Shown here piece by piece: positions 55,874-64,000 of a stretch of DNA of 64,000 nt; position 1 is the stretch's first letter, and each line of letters opens with the position of its first letter. Origin of the DNA: Rhodoferax sp. (GTDB lineage Bacteria > Pseudomonadota > Gammaproteobacteria > Burkholderiales > Burkholderiaceae_C); the NCBI GenBank assembly GCA_008015235.1, contig SSFF01000004.1, positions 248,001 to 312,000 on the forward strand, read 5' to 3'. The notes below the pieces were generated by a model. It saw only the letters and a list, made by a program, of their open reading frames with translations, was not told the origin of the DNA and did no database searches. Position numbers and translations under genes: made by a program.

Positions 55874-56089
55874 ATGCGCTACGAAACCAACTGCATGACC
55901 GGCGAGGTCACTGAGCACCCAGATGCAGACCCAACACCCGTTGCGCCACCAACGCTCAAGGAGCAGATTGCAATCTTGGAAGCTTCTGTAACACCGCGGA
56001 GACTGCGCGAAGCTGCAATAGGGATTGACAACGGCTGGCTGGCAAGCGTGGATGGGCAGATCACCGCGTTGCGCGGGCAGATTCAGTGA
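55874..56089 (+). CDS. small tail-associated protein
   Basis: MRYETNCMTGEVTEHPDADPTPVAPPTLKEQIAILEASVTPRRLREAAIG. Confidence 0.6.
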   Translation: MRYETNCMTGEVTEHPDADPTPVAPPTLKEQIAILEASVTPRRLREAAIGIDNGWLASVDGQITALRGQIQ

Positions 56090-56103
56090 GATAGAGGAGT
56101 CAC

Positions 56104-56520
56104 ATGCCTGAACCAACGTCCACGGCCGCAGCGGCGGCCACCTACGCGGCGGCAGGTCTGTCTGTGCCGTTCATTACAGCCTTTGGTGTGCCGCTGGGCC
56201 TGCGGGCCGATGTGCTGATCGCAGGCTTCTTCGGCAGCCTGGTGGCCATCATTCTGCTCAACAGCGTGCCCAGCGAAGGCGATACCTGGCAGCACCTGGT
56301 GCGCACCACCTTCAAGCGCATCTTTGTGGCGGTGGCCAGTAGTGTCACGGCTGGCTACCTCACGCCCTTGGCGCTGTTGCTGGCCAGCCTGCCGGATTCC
56401 CTGCTGCTCAGCGCTGCTTTTGGGGTTGGCGGTGGCGCCCAGCGGGTGTTGCTCATCCTGATTTCCAAGTTTGGCACGCCACCGACACCCCCAGCGGCAT
56501 CAGGAGGTGCCACACCATGA
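56104..56520 (+). CDS. putative holin/membrane protein
   Basis: Multiple hydrophobic segments; lysis cassette position. Confidence 0.55.
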   Translation: MPEPTSTAAAAATYAAAGLSVPFITAFGVPLGLRADVLIAGFFGSLVAIILLNSVPSEGDTWQHLVRTTFKRIFVAVASSVTAGYLTPLALLLASLPDSLLLSAAFGVGGGAQRVLLILISKFGTPPTPPAASGGATP

Positions 56521-56837
56521 ACACCACGCTGCAGATCCTGCACTGGCTGGCGGGCTTCATCGTGCTGGCCGAAGCACTGAATAAGTTGGAGCGCACGGCA
56601 CCGTTCGCTCCCAACCTCTCTACCCACAAGCGTGTGGTCGACGGCCTCAAGGCCATGGCCTGGACGCTTTTGGCATTGGGCGGTGCCGGTGCCATTGCGC
56701 CATCGTTCTTCGGGCTGCTGAGCGTGCAGCCTGGGGACGTGGCGATTCTTGTCCACCAGTCACCGTCGTTCGCAGAGACGGCGGTGTTGGTGGGCTTCGC
56801 GGTGCTGATAGTGCGCACCAGAGTGAAGGAAGGCTGA
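56517..56837 (+). CDS. putative membrane protein of lysis cassette
   Basis: Hydrophobic segments LHWLAGFIVLAEAL, AMAWTLLALGGAGAIAPSFFG. Confidence 0.55.
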   Translation: MNTTLQILHWLAGFIVLAEALNKLERTAPFAPNLSTHKRVVDGLKAMAWTLLALGGAGAIAPSFFGLLSVQPGDVAILVHQSPSFAETAVLVGFAVLIVRTRVKEG

Positions 56838-56840
56838 TTC

Positions 56841-57320
56841 ATGGAACTTTCATTTGACAAGGCCTTTGATCGCCTGATGGGCCATGAGGGCGGATACACC
56901 AACAATCCTGCAGACCCTGGTGGCGAGACCAACTGGGGCATTGCCAAGCGCAGCTATCCAGGCGTGGACATCAAGAATCTGACACGTGAACAGGCAAAGG
57001 CCATCTACCTGCGGGACTTTTGGCAGCCGCTGGGCGATGCTCCTGCGGCCTTGAAGTTTCAGGTGTTCGACTTCGCCGTCAACTCAGGCATCCAGACTGC
57101 CATCCGCAAGCTGCAGGCGGCCATTGGCGTGGCTGACGATGGGCACTGGGGTCCGGTGAGCGCGGCTAGGCTGGCAAGCATGGATGTGAACGATGTGCTG
57201 ATGCGCTTTGTGGCGCAGCGCCTGCGGTTCTGGACGGCGCTGAGCAGCTGGCCCAGCTTTGGCAAGGGCTGGGCGAACCGGGCAGCCAAGCAGCTTGAAT
57301 ACGCTTCGGAGGACAACTGA
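56841..57320 (+). CDS. endolysin, glycosyl hydrolase 108 family
   Basis: FDRLMGHEGGYTNNPADPGGETNWGIAKRSYPGVDIKNLTREQAKAIYLRDFW. Confidence 0.93.
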   Translation: MELSFDKAFDRLMGHEGGYTNNPADPGGETNWGIAKRSYPGVDIKNLTREQAKAIYLRDFWQPLGDAPAALKFQVFDFAVNSGIQTAIRKLQAAIGVADDGHWGPVSAARLASMDVNDVLMRFVAQRLRFWTALSSWPSFGKGWANRAAKQLEYASEDN

Positions 57321-57321
57321 A

Positions 57322-57876
57322 ATGGACTGGCTTAAAGCACTGGCACCCACGGCCGCAACCCTACTGGTGGGGCCGTTGGCGGGCATGGCCACCAAGTACC
57401 TGGCGGACAAGTTGGGTGCACCGGAAGGCACTGTGGAGGCGGTAACAACTGCCATGGCAGGGCTGAACGAGACACCCGAGGGGCGCATCAAGCTGGCAGA
57501 GATTGACGCCGCGCTGCGAGCCCACGCCATTGACGCCGGTATTGACCTGGAGCGACTGGCTGTGGCCAACGCCTCGGATGTCAACAAGACCATGCAGGCC
57601 GAGGCAGCTTCTGAGCACTGGCCAACCTATAGTTGGCGCCCAGCCATTGGCTTTGCCGTGGCGATTGATCTGGTGGCTTCGGTGCTGGTGGTGTTTGTGG
57701 CCTACGTGGGGGTGATGTTTTTCAAGATCGACGCCCAGGTGCTGAGCTACCTGCCCGCGCTACTGGGCGCGATGGCTGCGCTGATCGGCGTGGCGTCACC
57801 CATTTTGGGCATTGCTAGCTGGTTCCGCGGCAAGATGCAGGCCGACCCTGCGGTGTCTACGGTGAACAGAGGGTAA
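57322..57876 (+). CDS. 3TM-type holin
   Basis: TYSWRPAIGFAVAIDLVASVLVVFVAYVGVMFF...SPILGIASWFRGK. Confidence 0.75.
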   Translation: MDWLKALAPTAATLLVGPLAGMATKYLADKLGAPEGTVEAVTTAMAGLNETPEGRIKLAEIDAALRAHAIDAGIDLERLAVANASDVNKTMQAEAASEHWPTYSWRPAIGFAVAIDLVASVLVVFVAYVGVMFFKIDAQVLSYLPALLGAMAALIGVASPILGIASWFRGKMQADPAVSTVNRG

Positions 57877-57915
57877 TTGCAACAAGCAATGTGAAGTCAG
57901 GACGCTAGGCGTGTT

Positions 57916-58143
57916 TCACTTGCTGATGGGAATCGATTTGCTCAGCTGTACGGCTGAGCGGACATAGGTATTGCAGGCTTCTTCGGCACGCTTTTCCTGG
58001 GCATGGTCGAACGGATTGGAAGCCATCTTTGAAACCTGTTGGTGGCACTCGTCTTCTGCTTGAATAAAGCTTCCGAATGCTGGAGCAAATGCTGCGGCGA
58101 TGCAAATGACGATGGCGGCGTAGATGGCGTAGGCGAGGTTCAT
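57916..58143 (-). CDS. small exported/membrane protein
   Basis: MNLAYAIYAAIVICIAAAFAPAFGSFIQAEDECHQQVSKMASNPFDHAQEKRAEEACNTYVRSAV. Confidence 0.55.
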   Translation of the reverse strand: MNLAYAIYAAIVICIAAAFAPAFGSFIQAEDECHQQVSKMASNPFDHAQEKRAEEACNTYVRSAVQLSKSIPISK

Positions 58144-58174
58144 CTTCCTTTGAACGCTCTTTTGCGAAATTGGT

Positions 58175-58339
58175 TTACTTAGGCGGTAGGTTTTCTGAGG
58201 TGTGCTTCTTGGCCGTTTTTGTGCCAGGTGGTGGGGGCCTTGCACCGATCAAGACTTCAGCGATTTTGTCGCCATCTTCAGTGCCAGCTACGGCGCAGTG
58301 AGCGACCAGCTCAACAAGATCCTGGACATCGAGGACCAT
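58175..58339 (-). CDS. small hypothetical protein (54 aa)
   Basis: MVLDVQDLVELVAHCAVAGTEDGDKIAEVLIGARPPPPGTKTAKKHTSENLPPK; below ORF-track cutoff. Confidence 0.4.
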   Translation of the reverse strand: MVLDVQDLVELVAHCAVAGTEDGDKIAEVLIGARPPPPGTKTAKKHTSENLPPK

Positions 58340-58453
58340 CGGAACCCGTTGCCCCCATAAATCTGTTTACCAATACTGATTGGTGCTTGCATCGCTGTAA
58401 TGGTTGGTAGGTGGATGCTTGGGTGAGGCTTTTCAGCCCCACCCTTGCCAACG

Positions 58454-58591
58454 CTAGTTTTTCACCGCTGCAATGACGACCAGCGACAGAGCAAAAGCCT
58501 GCATCGGATCAAAGGACACACAAAGTGTTCCAAAAACTCCGAGAAAGGCCGTTGTCCCAGCGATCCAGGTCTTAATGTCGTTAGGTTTCAT
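58454..58591 (-). CDS. small membrane protein (45 aa)
   Basis: MKPNDIKTWIAGTTAFLGVFGTLCVSFDPMQAFALSLVVIAAVKN; below ORF-track cutoff. Confidence 0.45.
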   Translation of the reverse strand: MKPNDIKTWIAGTTAFLGVFGTLCVSFDPMQAFALSLVVIAAVKN

Positions 58592-58755
58592 TCAAAACCC
58601 TCCTTCAAAAATCGGCGTTGCGTCTTCAGAGAGTCGGACAACGCGCATGACCTGACCACTGCCGATTTCCAGTTTAGAGCGCCTATAGCCGTCGCAGGCC
58701 AGGCAGTCCAGTCGAGGAGGCGGCAGGCCCGACTGGATAGTTCAAATTGTGACAT
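58588..58755 (-). CDS. small hypothetical protein
   Basis: MSQFELSSRACRLLDWTAWPATAIGALNWKSAVVRSCALSDSLKTQRRFLKEGFE; 4-nt overlap with next gene. Confidence 0.4.
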   Translation of the reverse strand: MSQFELSSRACRLLDWTAWPATAIGALNWKSAVVRSCALSDSLKTQRRFLKEGFE

Positions 58756-58908
58756 GTGACTCGCTTTGTTCGAAGTTTGTTGCCATTTGACTACTCCTAT
58801 AACGGCTGATTTACAAAATCCAACGGCCTCACACATCGTTTTCGTGGCAAGATTCACACCTCACTTCACGGTGAAAACTACCCCGGGCCGTCTGGTCTGG
58901 GTCCAAAG

Positions 58909-58936
58909 AGCCAGGGTTGCAGCCCTGGCTTTTTTC
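58909..58936 (+). terminator. Rho-independent terminator
   Basis: AGCCAGGG-TTGCA-GCCCTGGCT followed by T-run. Confidence 0.8.
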
Positions 58937-59117
58937 TTTGGTGTGCTCCTACTCAATTCGTAGTGGGCTCAATGTAGCAGAGCATCAGCGGTATTTTTTT
59001 GCGCTAGGCCAACAGTCCGTCTCGCCTTATTGGGGCGCTGGGCAAATCCATACCAATAGAGATGTCGTTGATGTAGAAGCGCATGTCGTAGTCGGTGGAT
59101 TTGCAAATTGATGGCCA

Positions 59118-60413
59118 TCACGCCTTCGCCACCGGCAAGGCATCCCAGCTGGTGGTGTAGGCGGGGGTCAGCAGCTGCTGGCGCAACACCCAGGTGCGCT
59201 CTGCGCGCCTTGTTCCGGCGCTGGCCAGCGTGATCGTGCCCCGGCCGAAGCGGTCGTTGATCCTGTCCATGGCCGCCATCAGCTCGCCGCCCTGGTCCGG
59301 CGCGGCATCCAGCTGCAGTTCCAGTTGCTCCACGCTGTCATCATTCAGGTCCAGCAGCATGACCCCGGCCTTGATGTAGTCAAACCCCGGTCGGTAGATC
59401 GCCCGCAGGCCCAGCACTGCGGCGTGCACCAGGTCTTGCGTGTTGGCCGTTGGGCGGCGCAGCGGCACGGATGTGCTGCGGCTGTAGTGCGGTGGCGGCC
59501 GGAATGGGCTGGTGTGGATGAACACGCACACCTGGCCAGCCAAGCTGCTCTGGCGTCGTAGCTTGCTGGCTGCCCTCGCAGCAAACTCAGTCACGGCCTG
59601 GATGAGGTCGTCCAGACCACGCACAGGCCGGCCGAAGCTGCGGGTGTGGGCAATTTCCTGCTTGGGTGGTGGTGCGTCCTCCAGGCGAATGCAGGACTGG
59701 CCTTGTAGCTCGCGCACAGTGCGCTCCAGCACCACGCTCCAGCGTCTGCGCACTGTGGCTGGGTCGAGCTGGGCAAATTGCAGCGCGTTGGTGATTCCGG
59801 CCGCTGCCAGTTGTTTGCTGATGCGCCTGCCCACGCCCCACACGTCCCCCACCTCGGTGGCGGCAAGTACAGCGTCCAGGTCGGAGGCGGGCAGGGCGCC
59901 CAGGTTGCACACGCGCGCCAACTCGGCCGGGTAGCTGCCTGGTTTGCGGTCGGCGCTCTTGGCCACGTGGTTGGCCAGCTTGGCCAGCGTCTTGGTCGGG
60001 GCGATACCTATGCCGGTGGGGATGCCGGTGTGCTGCAGGATGCGCGTGCGCATGGTCTGTGCCCGCCTGGTCAGGTCTCCACGGATTCCGGCCATGTCCA
60101 CAAAGCACTCGTCAATGCTGTAAATCTCCTGGTTGTGGCCCAGCCCGGCGGCCGTGCACATCATCCGGTCGCTCATGTCGCCGTAGAGGGTGAAGTTCGC
60201 ACTGAGGGCCACCACGCCGTACACCTCGGCCAGCTCCCGGCACTCAAACCACGGCTGGCCCATCTTGATGCCCAGTTCCTTGGCCTCGTTCGATCTGGAA
60301 ATGGCGCAGCCGTCGTTGTTCGACAGCACCACCACCGGGTGCCGTTTCAGCGACGGACGAAAAGCCCGCTCGCAGCTGACGTAGAAGTTGTTGCCATCGA
60401 CCAGTGCGAACAT
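59118..60413 (-). CDS. umuC: DNA polymerase V catalytic subunit (prophage-borne)
   Basis: MFALVDGNNFYVSCERAFRPSLKRHPVVVLSNNDGCAISRSNEAKELGIKMG. Confidence 0.95.
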   Translation of the reverse strand: MFALVDGNNFYVSCERAFRPSLKRHPVVVLSNNDGCAISRSNEAKELGIKMGQPWFECRELAEVYGVVALSANFTLYGDMSDRMMCTAAGLGHNQEIYSIDECFVDMAGIRGDLTRRAQTMRTRILQHTGIPTGIGIAPTKTLAKLANHVAKSADRKPGSYPAELARVCNLGALPASDLDAVLAATEVGDVWGVGRRISKQLAAAGITNALQFAQLDPATVRRRWSVVLERTVRELQGQSCIRLEDAPPPKQEIAHTRSFGRPVRGLDDLIQAVTEFAARAASKLRRQSSLAGQVCVFIHTSPFRPPPHYSRSTSVPLRRPTANTQDLVHAAVLGLRAIYRPGFDYIKAGVMLLDLNDDSVEQLELQLDAAPDQGGELMAAMDRINDRFGRGTITLASAGTRRAERTWVLRQQLLTPAYTTSWDALPVAKA

Positions 60414-60420
60414 GGCGCTC

Positions 60421-60861
60421 TCATTGCCTGAATCGCTTGATGGTGGCGGTGACCACGCCGCAAATCGTCAGGGTCTGGCCGTCGCGGAAGATGATGGGGG
60501 CAAAGGTCTTGTTGCCGGCACGCAACTGCACCGTGCCACGCGAGCGCCAGAACTGTTTGACGGTGAAGTCGCCGTCCACCTCGGCAATCACGATGTCCCC
60601 ATGGTTGGCCTGCAGCGCCCGGTCGCACACCAGGATGTCACCGTCGAAGATTCCAAAGTCCACCATCGAAGTCCCGCTGGCCTGCAGCATGAAGGTGGCA
60701 TTGGGGTGGCTTATGAGCAGCTCGTTCAGGTCATGGCGTTTGACAGCGAAGTCGGCAGCTGGGGACGGAAAGCCCGCTGGCACTTTCCCCTCCACCCATG
60801 GCAACAGCAGTGCTGGGCCGGGGATGAAGGGTGTCGCATCTGGCGGCAATATACTGTTCAT
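60421..60861 (-). CDS. umuD: UmuD-like S24 autoprotease (prophage-borne)
   Basis: FMLQASGTSMVDFGIFDGDILVCDRALQANHGDIVIAEVDGDFTVKQF. Confidence 0.93.
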   Translation of the reverse strand: MNSILPPDATPFIPGPALLLPWVEGKVPAGFPSPAADFAVKRHDLNELLISHPNATFMLQASGTSMVDFGIFDGDILVCDRALQANHGDIVIAEVDGDFTVKQFWRSRGTVQLRAGNKTFAPIIFRDGQTLTICGVVTATIKRFRQ

Positions 60862-60871
60862 TCATACAGTA
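60852..60871 (-). promoter_or_regulatory. LexA (SOS) box overlapping umuD start
   Basis: TACTGTATGAATGAACAGTA on minus strand matches CTGT-N8-ACAG. Confidence 0.85.
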
Positions 60872-60995
60872 TATGCTTGCTTTTCCCCAAGTGTCTACTT
60901 GGCGTCAATCAGCTAAATGCGGAAACGGTGCGGAACCGAATGCGGAAACAAAAAGGCCTTGCTACTATCTTCATAGCGGCAAGGCCTTTAATTGC

Positions 60996-61051
60996 GTGGT
61001 GCCCAGGGCCGGACTCGAACCGGCACGCCTTGCGGCGGGGGATTTTGAGTC
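60996..61051. repeat. attR core (56 bp identical to attL core)
   Basis: See attL. Confidence 0.92.
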
Positions 61052-61081
61052 CCCTGAGTCTACCAATTTCACCACCTGGGC
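60997..61081 (-). tRNA. tRNA-Leu (anticodon CAA), intact copy forming attR
   Basis: GCCCAGGTGGTGAAATTGGTAGACTCAGGGGACTCAAAATCCCCCGCCGCAAGGCGTGCCGGTTCGAGTCCGGCCCTGGGCACCA; acceptor, variable arm and T arm all present. Confidence 0.95.
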
Positions 61082-61115
61082 AGGTATTCTGTGAAGCAGG
61101 AATTATGGCACATTT

Positions 61116-62024
61116 ATGGACATGAAATACCAAACGATTGAAGACGTGGTCGGAAAAACGCCCCTGGTGCGCCTGCAGCGCCTCGGTGCGGCCGACAACG
61201 AAGCGCGCGGCAATGTGATCCTGGCCAAGCTCGAAGGCAACAACCCGGCGGGTTCGGTCAAGGACCGGCCAGCCCTGTCCATGATCCAGCGCGCCCAGGA
61301 GCGCGGTGACATCCAGCCGGGTGACACGCTCATTGAAGCCACTTCGGGCAACACCGGCATTGCCCTGGCCATGGCAGCAGCCATCAAGGGTTACCGCATG
61401 CTGTTGATCATGCCCGAGGACCTGTCCATCGAGCGCGCCCAGACCATGAAGGCCTTTGGTGCTGAGCTGATCCTCACGCCCAAGAGCGGCGGCATGGAGT
61501 ACGCGCGCGACCTGGCCGAGAAGATGCAGCGCGAAGGCAAGGGCCGGGTGCTGGACCAATTTGCCAACGCTGACAACCCGCGCATCCACTATGAGACCAC
61601 GGGGCCGGAACTGTGGGAACAGACCGGGGGGCGCATCACCCACTTCGTGAGCGCCATGGGCACCACCGGCACCATCACCGGTGTCAGCCGTTTCCTGAAG
61701 GAGAAGAACCCGGCGGTGCGCATCGTCGGTGCCCAACCGGCGGAAGGTTCGCGCATTCCCGGCATCCGCAAGTGGCCGCAGGAATACATGCCCACCATCT
61801 ACGACCCCGCCGGGGTCGACGAGCTGGTGCTGGTGCGCCAGTCCGATGCCGAAGACCTGTGCCGGCGCCTGGCCCGCGAAGAGGGCATTTTTGGCGGCAT
61901 CTCGGCTGCAGGCGCCTGCTGGGTGGCACAGCAGATCGGCCAGCGCGAACGCGATGCGGTGATTGCCTTCGTGGTCTGCGACCGTGGCGACCGCTACCTG
62001 TCCACCGGCGTGTTTCCGGCATAA
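61116..62024 (+). CDS. cysM: cysteine synthase B
   Basis: YQTIEDVVGKTPLVRLQRLG; EGNNPAGSVKDRPALSMI; EATSGNTGIALAM. Confidence 0.95.
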   Translation: MDMKYQTIEDVVGKTPLVRLQRLGAADNEARGNVILAKLEGNNPAGSVKDRPALSMIQRAQERGDIQPGDTLIEATSGNTGIALAMAAAIKGYRMLLIMPEDLSIERAQTMKAFGAELILTPKSGGMEYARDLAEKMQREGKGRVLDQFANADNPRIHYETTGPELWEQTGGRITHFVSAMGTTGTITGVSRFLKEKNPAVRIVGAQPAEGSRIPGIRKWPQEYMPTIYDPAGVDELVLVRQSDAEDLCRRLAREEGIFGGISAAGACWVAQQIGQRERDAVIAFVVCDRGDRYLSTGVFPA

Positions 62025-62082
62025 AAATGGGCTTTAGCCCGCGTGGATATTGCGTAAGCAGCTACAAAGTTAGGAGCTTCTG

Positions 62083-62637
62083 ATGCACCCGATTGCGCAA
62101 TACCGGTTTTGCCCCCAGTGCGCCACACCCTTGCAGTTGCGGGTGGCGCACGAGGATGGCGGTGCGCGCGAGCGCCTGCGCTGTCCGGCCTGTGACTTCA
62201 CCCACTGGAACAACCCGACGCCGGTGCTGGCCGCAGTCATTGAATACCAGGGCAAGGTGCTGCTGGCGCGCAACGCGGCCTGGCCCGGCAAGATGTATGC
62301 GCTCATCACCGGCTTCATGGAAGCCGGCGAGTCGGCGCAGGAGGGCATCATCCGCGAGATTGCCGAAGAAACGGCGCTCATGACCACGACCCTGAACCTG
62401 ATCGGGGTATACGACTTCCAGCGCATGAACCAGGTCATCATCGCCTTCCACGCGGTCTGTGAAGGGACAGTCCAGCTCTCGCCCGAGCTGGTCGACTACC
62501 GCCTGTTCGAACCCGCGGCGGTGAAGTGCTGGCCCGCAGGCACTGGCTTTGCGCTGGCTGATTGGCTCAAGGCACGTGGTCTGACACCCGAATTCATCGA
62601 GTTTCCCAAGCCAGAGACCTACAATCCCGGGGATTGA
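62083..62637 (+). CDS. NUDIX hydrolase with zinc ribbon
   Basis: YRFCPQCATPLQ...CPACDFTHWNNPTPV; GFMEAGESAQEGIIREIAEETAL. Confidence 0.9.
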   Translation: MHPIAQYRFCPQCATPLQLRVAHEDGGARERLRCPACDFTHWNNPTPVLAAVIEYQGKVLLARNAAWPGKMYALITGFMEAGESAQEGIIREIAEETALMTTTLNLIGVYDFQRMNQVIIAFHAVCEGTVQLSPELVDYRLFEPAAVKCWPAGTGFALADWLKARGLTPEFIEFPKPETYNPGD

Positions 62638-62646
62638 GGAATTGCC

Positions 62647-62874
62647 ATGCAGATTGACAAAGAAGTAGACACCCGCGGGCTCAACTGCCCCTTGCCCATC
62701 CTGAAAGCCAAGAAGGCGCTGGCGGAAATGCACAGTGGCCAGTTGCTCAAAGTGGTGGCCACCGATGCTGGGTCCGTGCGCGACTTTCAGGCCTTTGCCA
62801 AGCAGACGGGCAATGAGCTGGTCGAGCAGCAAACTGCAGGAGAAGAGTACATCCACGTGCTGCGCAGACGCTGA
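62647..62874 (+). CDS. TusA-like sulfurtransferase
   Basis: VDTRGLNCPLPILKAKKALAEMHSGQLLKVVATDAGSVRDFQAF. Confidence 0.92.
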   Translation: MQIDKEVDTRGLNCPLPILKAKKALAEMHSGQLLKVVATDAGSVRDFQAFAKQTGNELVEQQTAGEEYIHVLRRR

Positions 62875-62898
62875 TTTTTTCAGCACTCACCAAACGAC

Positions 62899-62920
62899 AA
62901 GGCCACCCGAGGGTGGCCTT
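62899..62920. terminator. stem-loop between tusA-like and valS
   Basis: AAGGCCACCCGAGGGTGGCCTT. Confidence 0.75.
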
Positions 62921-62944
62921 GTTGCTGAATGGCAGCGCTAGGGA

Positions 62945-64000
62945 TTAGCCCAGGCGCTGGAGCTGCTCGCGCACCTTGTCCAGCGTGGCGCTAAAGTCAG
63001 CCACGCGCTTGCGTTCCTGCTCCAGCACGGCGGGTGGCGCCTTGGCCACGAAAGCTTCGTTGCCGAGCTTGGCATTGGCCTTGGTGATCTGTTCTTCCAG
63101 GCGTGCCACTTCCTTGCCCAGGCGCAGTTTCTCGGCGGCCACGTCCACTTCCACAAAGAGGCAGACACGGGCCTCACCCACCACGGCCACGGGGGCCGAC
63201 TGGGCTGCCGCCTGCCATGCGGCTTCGGTGTCGAAGAGCTTGACTTCACTGAGCTTGGCCAAGGCCTGCAGCACGGCGGCCGATGACTGTAGGAAGGCTG
63301 CTTCGTCGGCAGTTTGTGCCACCACGAACAGCGGGAGGCGGGAGGCGGGCGATACGTTCATTTCACCGCGCAGATTGCGGCAGGCGTCCACCAAAGCTTT
63401 GAGCTTGGCCACGTGGGCCATGGCCGCCGCGTCAATGCGCTCGGGCTGGCTCACGGGGTAGGCGGCAACCGAGATCGAGGGGCCGGCACGGCCTGCCACA
63501 GGGGCCACCTTCTGCCACAGCTCCTCAGAAATGAAGGGCGTGATGGGGTGGATCAGGCGCAGGATGGTTTCCAGCGTGCGGATCAGGGTGCGGCGCGTGG
63601 CGCGCTTCTGCGCGTCGGTGCCGGTGTTGATCTGCACCTTGGCGATTTCCAGGTACCAGTCGCAGAACTCGTTCCACACGAAGTCGTAGATGGTGTTGGC
63701 CACGTTGTCCAGGCGGTAGTCGGCAAAGCCCTGGGCCACCTCGGCCTCCACCTTTTGCAGTAGCGACACGATCCAGCGGTCGGCCTGGCTGAAGGCGAGG
63801 TAGGAACCGGTATCGCACGCGGCAGCGGCGTGCTCTTCCAGCCCGCAGTCCTGGCCTTCGCAGTTCATCAGCACGAAGCGCGTGGCGTTCCACAGCTTGT
63901 TGCAGAAGTTGCGGTAGCCCTCGCAGCGCTTGCTGTCGAAGTTGATGGAGCGGCCCAGCGAGGCCAGTGCCGCAAAGGTGAAACGCAGCGCGTCGGCACC
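62945..64000 (-). CDS. valS: valyl-tRNA synthetase, C-terminal part (runs off window end)
   Basis: [37 protein letters not shown]; upstream frame open to 64000. Confidence 0.92.
   Translation of the reverse strand, partial: GADALRFTFAALASLGRSINFDSKRCEGYRNFCNKLWNATRFVLMNCEGQDCGLEEHAAAACDTGSYLAFSQADRWIVSLLQKVEAEVAQGFADYRLDNVANTIYDFVWNEFCDWYLEIAKVQINTGTDAQKRATRRTLIRTLETILRLIHPITPFISEELWQKVAPVAGRAGPSISVAAYPVSQPERIDAAAMAHVAKLKALVDACRNLRGEMNVSPASRLPLFVVAQTADEAAFLQSSAAVLQALAKLSEVKLFDTEAAWQAAAQSAPVAVVGEARVCLFVEVDVAAEKLRLGKEVARLEEQITKANAKLGNEAFVAKAPPAVLEQERKRVADFSATLDKVREQLQRLG

Larger units (their letters stand above)
21376..61051. mobile_element. complete-looking lambda-like prophage (~39.6 kb) integrated in tRNA-Leu(CAA)
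   Basis: 56-bp direct att repeats, integrase at one end, contiguous immunity, replication, packaging, head, tail and lysis modules. Confidence 0.93.

Overview
This is a 64 kb Burkholderiales (Comamonadaceae-like) chromosome segment. Host genes flank an apparently complete ~39.6 kb lambda-like prophage integrated in tRNA-Leu(CAA).

Left host arm (1-21.3 kb): purine catabolism and salvage (xdhAB, LysR regulator, BMP-type nucleoside ABC transporter, adenosine deaminase, guanine deaminase) with an embedded receiver/CheC-like pair; then dcd, a DEAD-box helicase, apaH, a CNNM-type transporter, a YdcF-like protein, a nucleotidyltransferase and rfbBDAC. Right host arm (61-64 kb): cysM, NUDIX hydrolase, tusA-like, valS (partial).

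Prophage ends: 56-bp identical att cores at 21376-21431 and 60996-61051, with TGCGGAA motifs beside both that look like integrase arm sites.

Prophage contents: integrase/xis, a leftward early operon including an orphan C5-MTase, an immunity region, CII-like regulator, P4-type primase-helicase, GpA terminase, portal, protease-capsid fusion, tail genes with a -1 frameshift G/GT pair, lysis genes and umuDC under a LexA box.

Most interesting region, ~30.36-34.92 kb: an IetAS-type defence pair (AAA+ ATPase plus subtilase) lies between two operator clusters sharing TTAGTC-N-GACTAA (OL/OR-like), in the place lambda has rexAB. It sits downstream of a putative repressor whose C-terminus looks like a PD-(D/E)XK nuclease domain instead of the usual S24 peptidase.

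Other structures: four ~21-bp phased TGTATC sites before ietA, TGTGCAGGG iteron-like repeats after the primase, a duplicated 25-bp dyad 26 bp upstream of two structural genes, a possible RNA pseudoknot before the tail chaperone gene, and a dispersed repeat embedded in several coding sequences. All calls come from reading the sequence; no database search was run.
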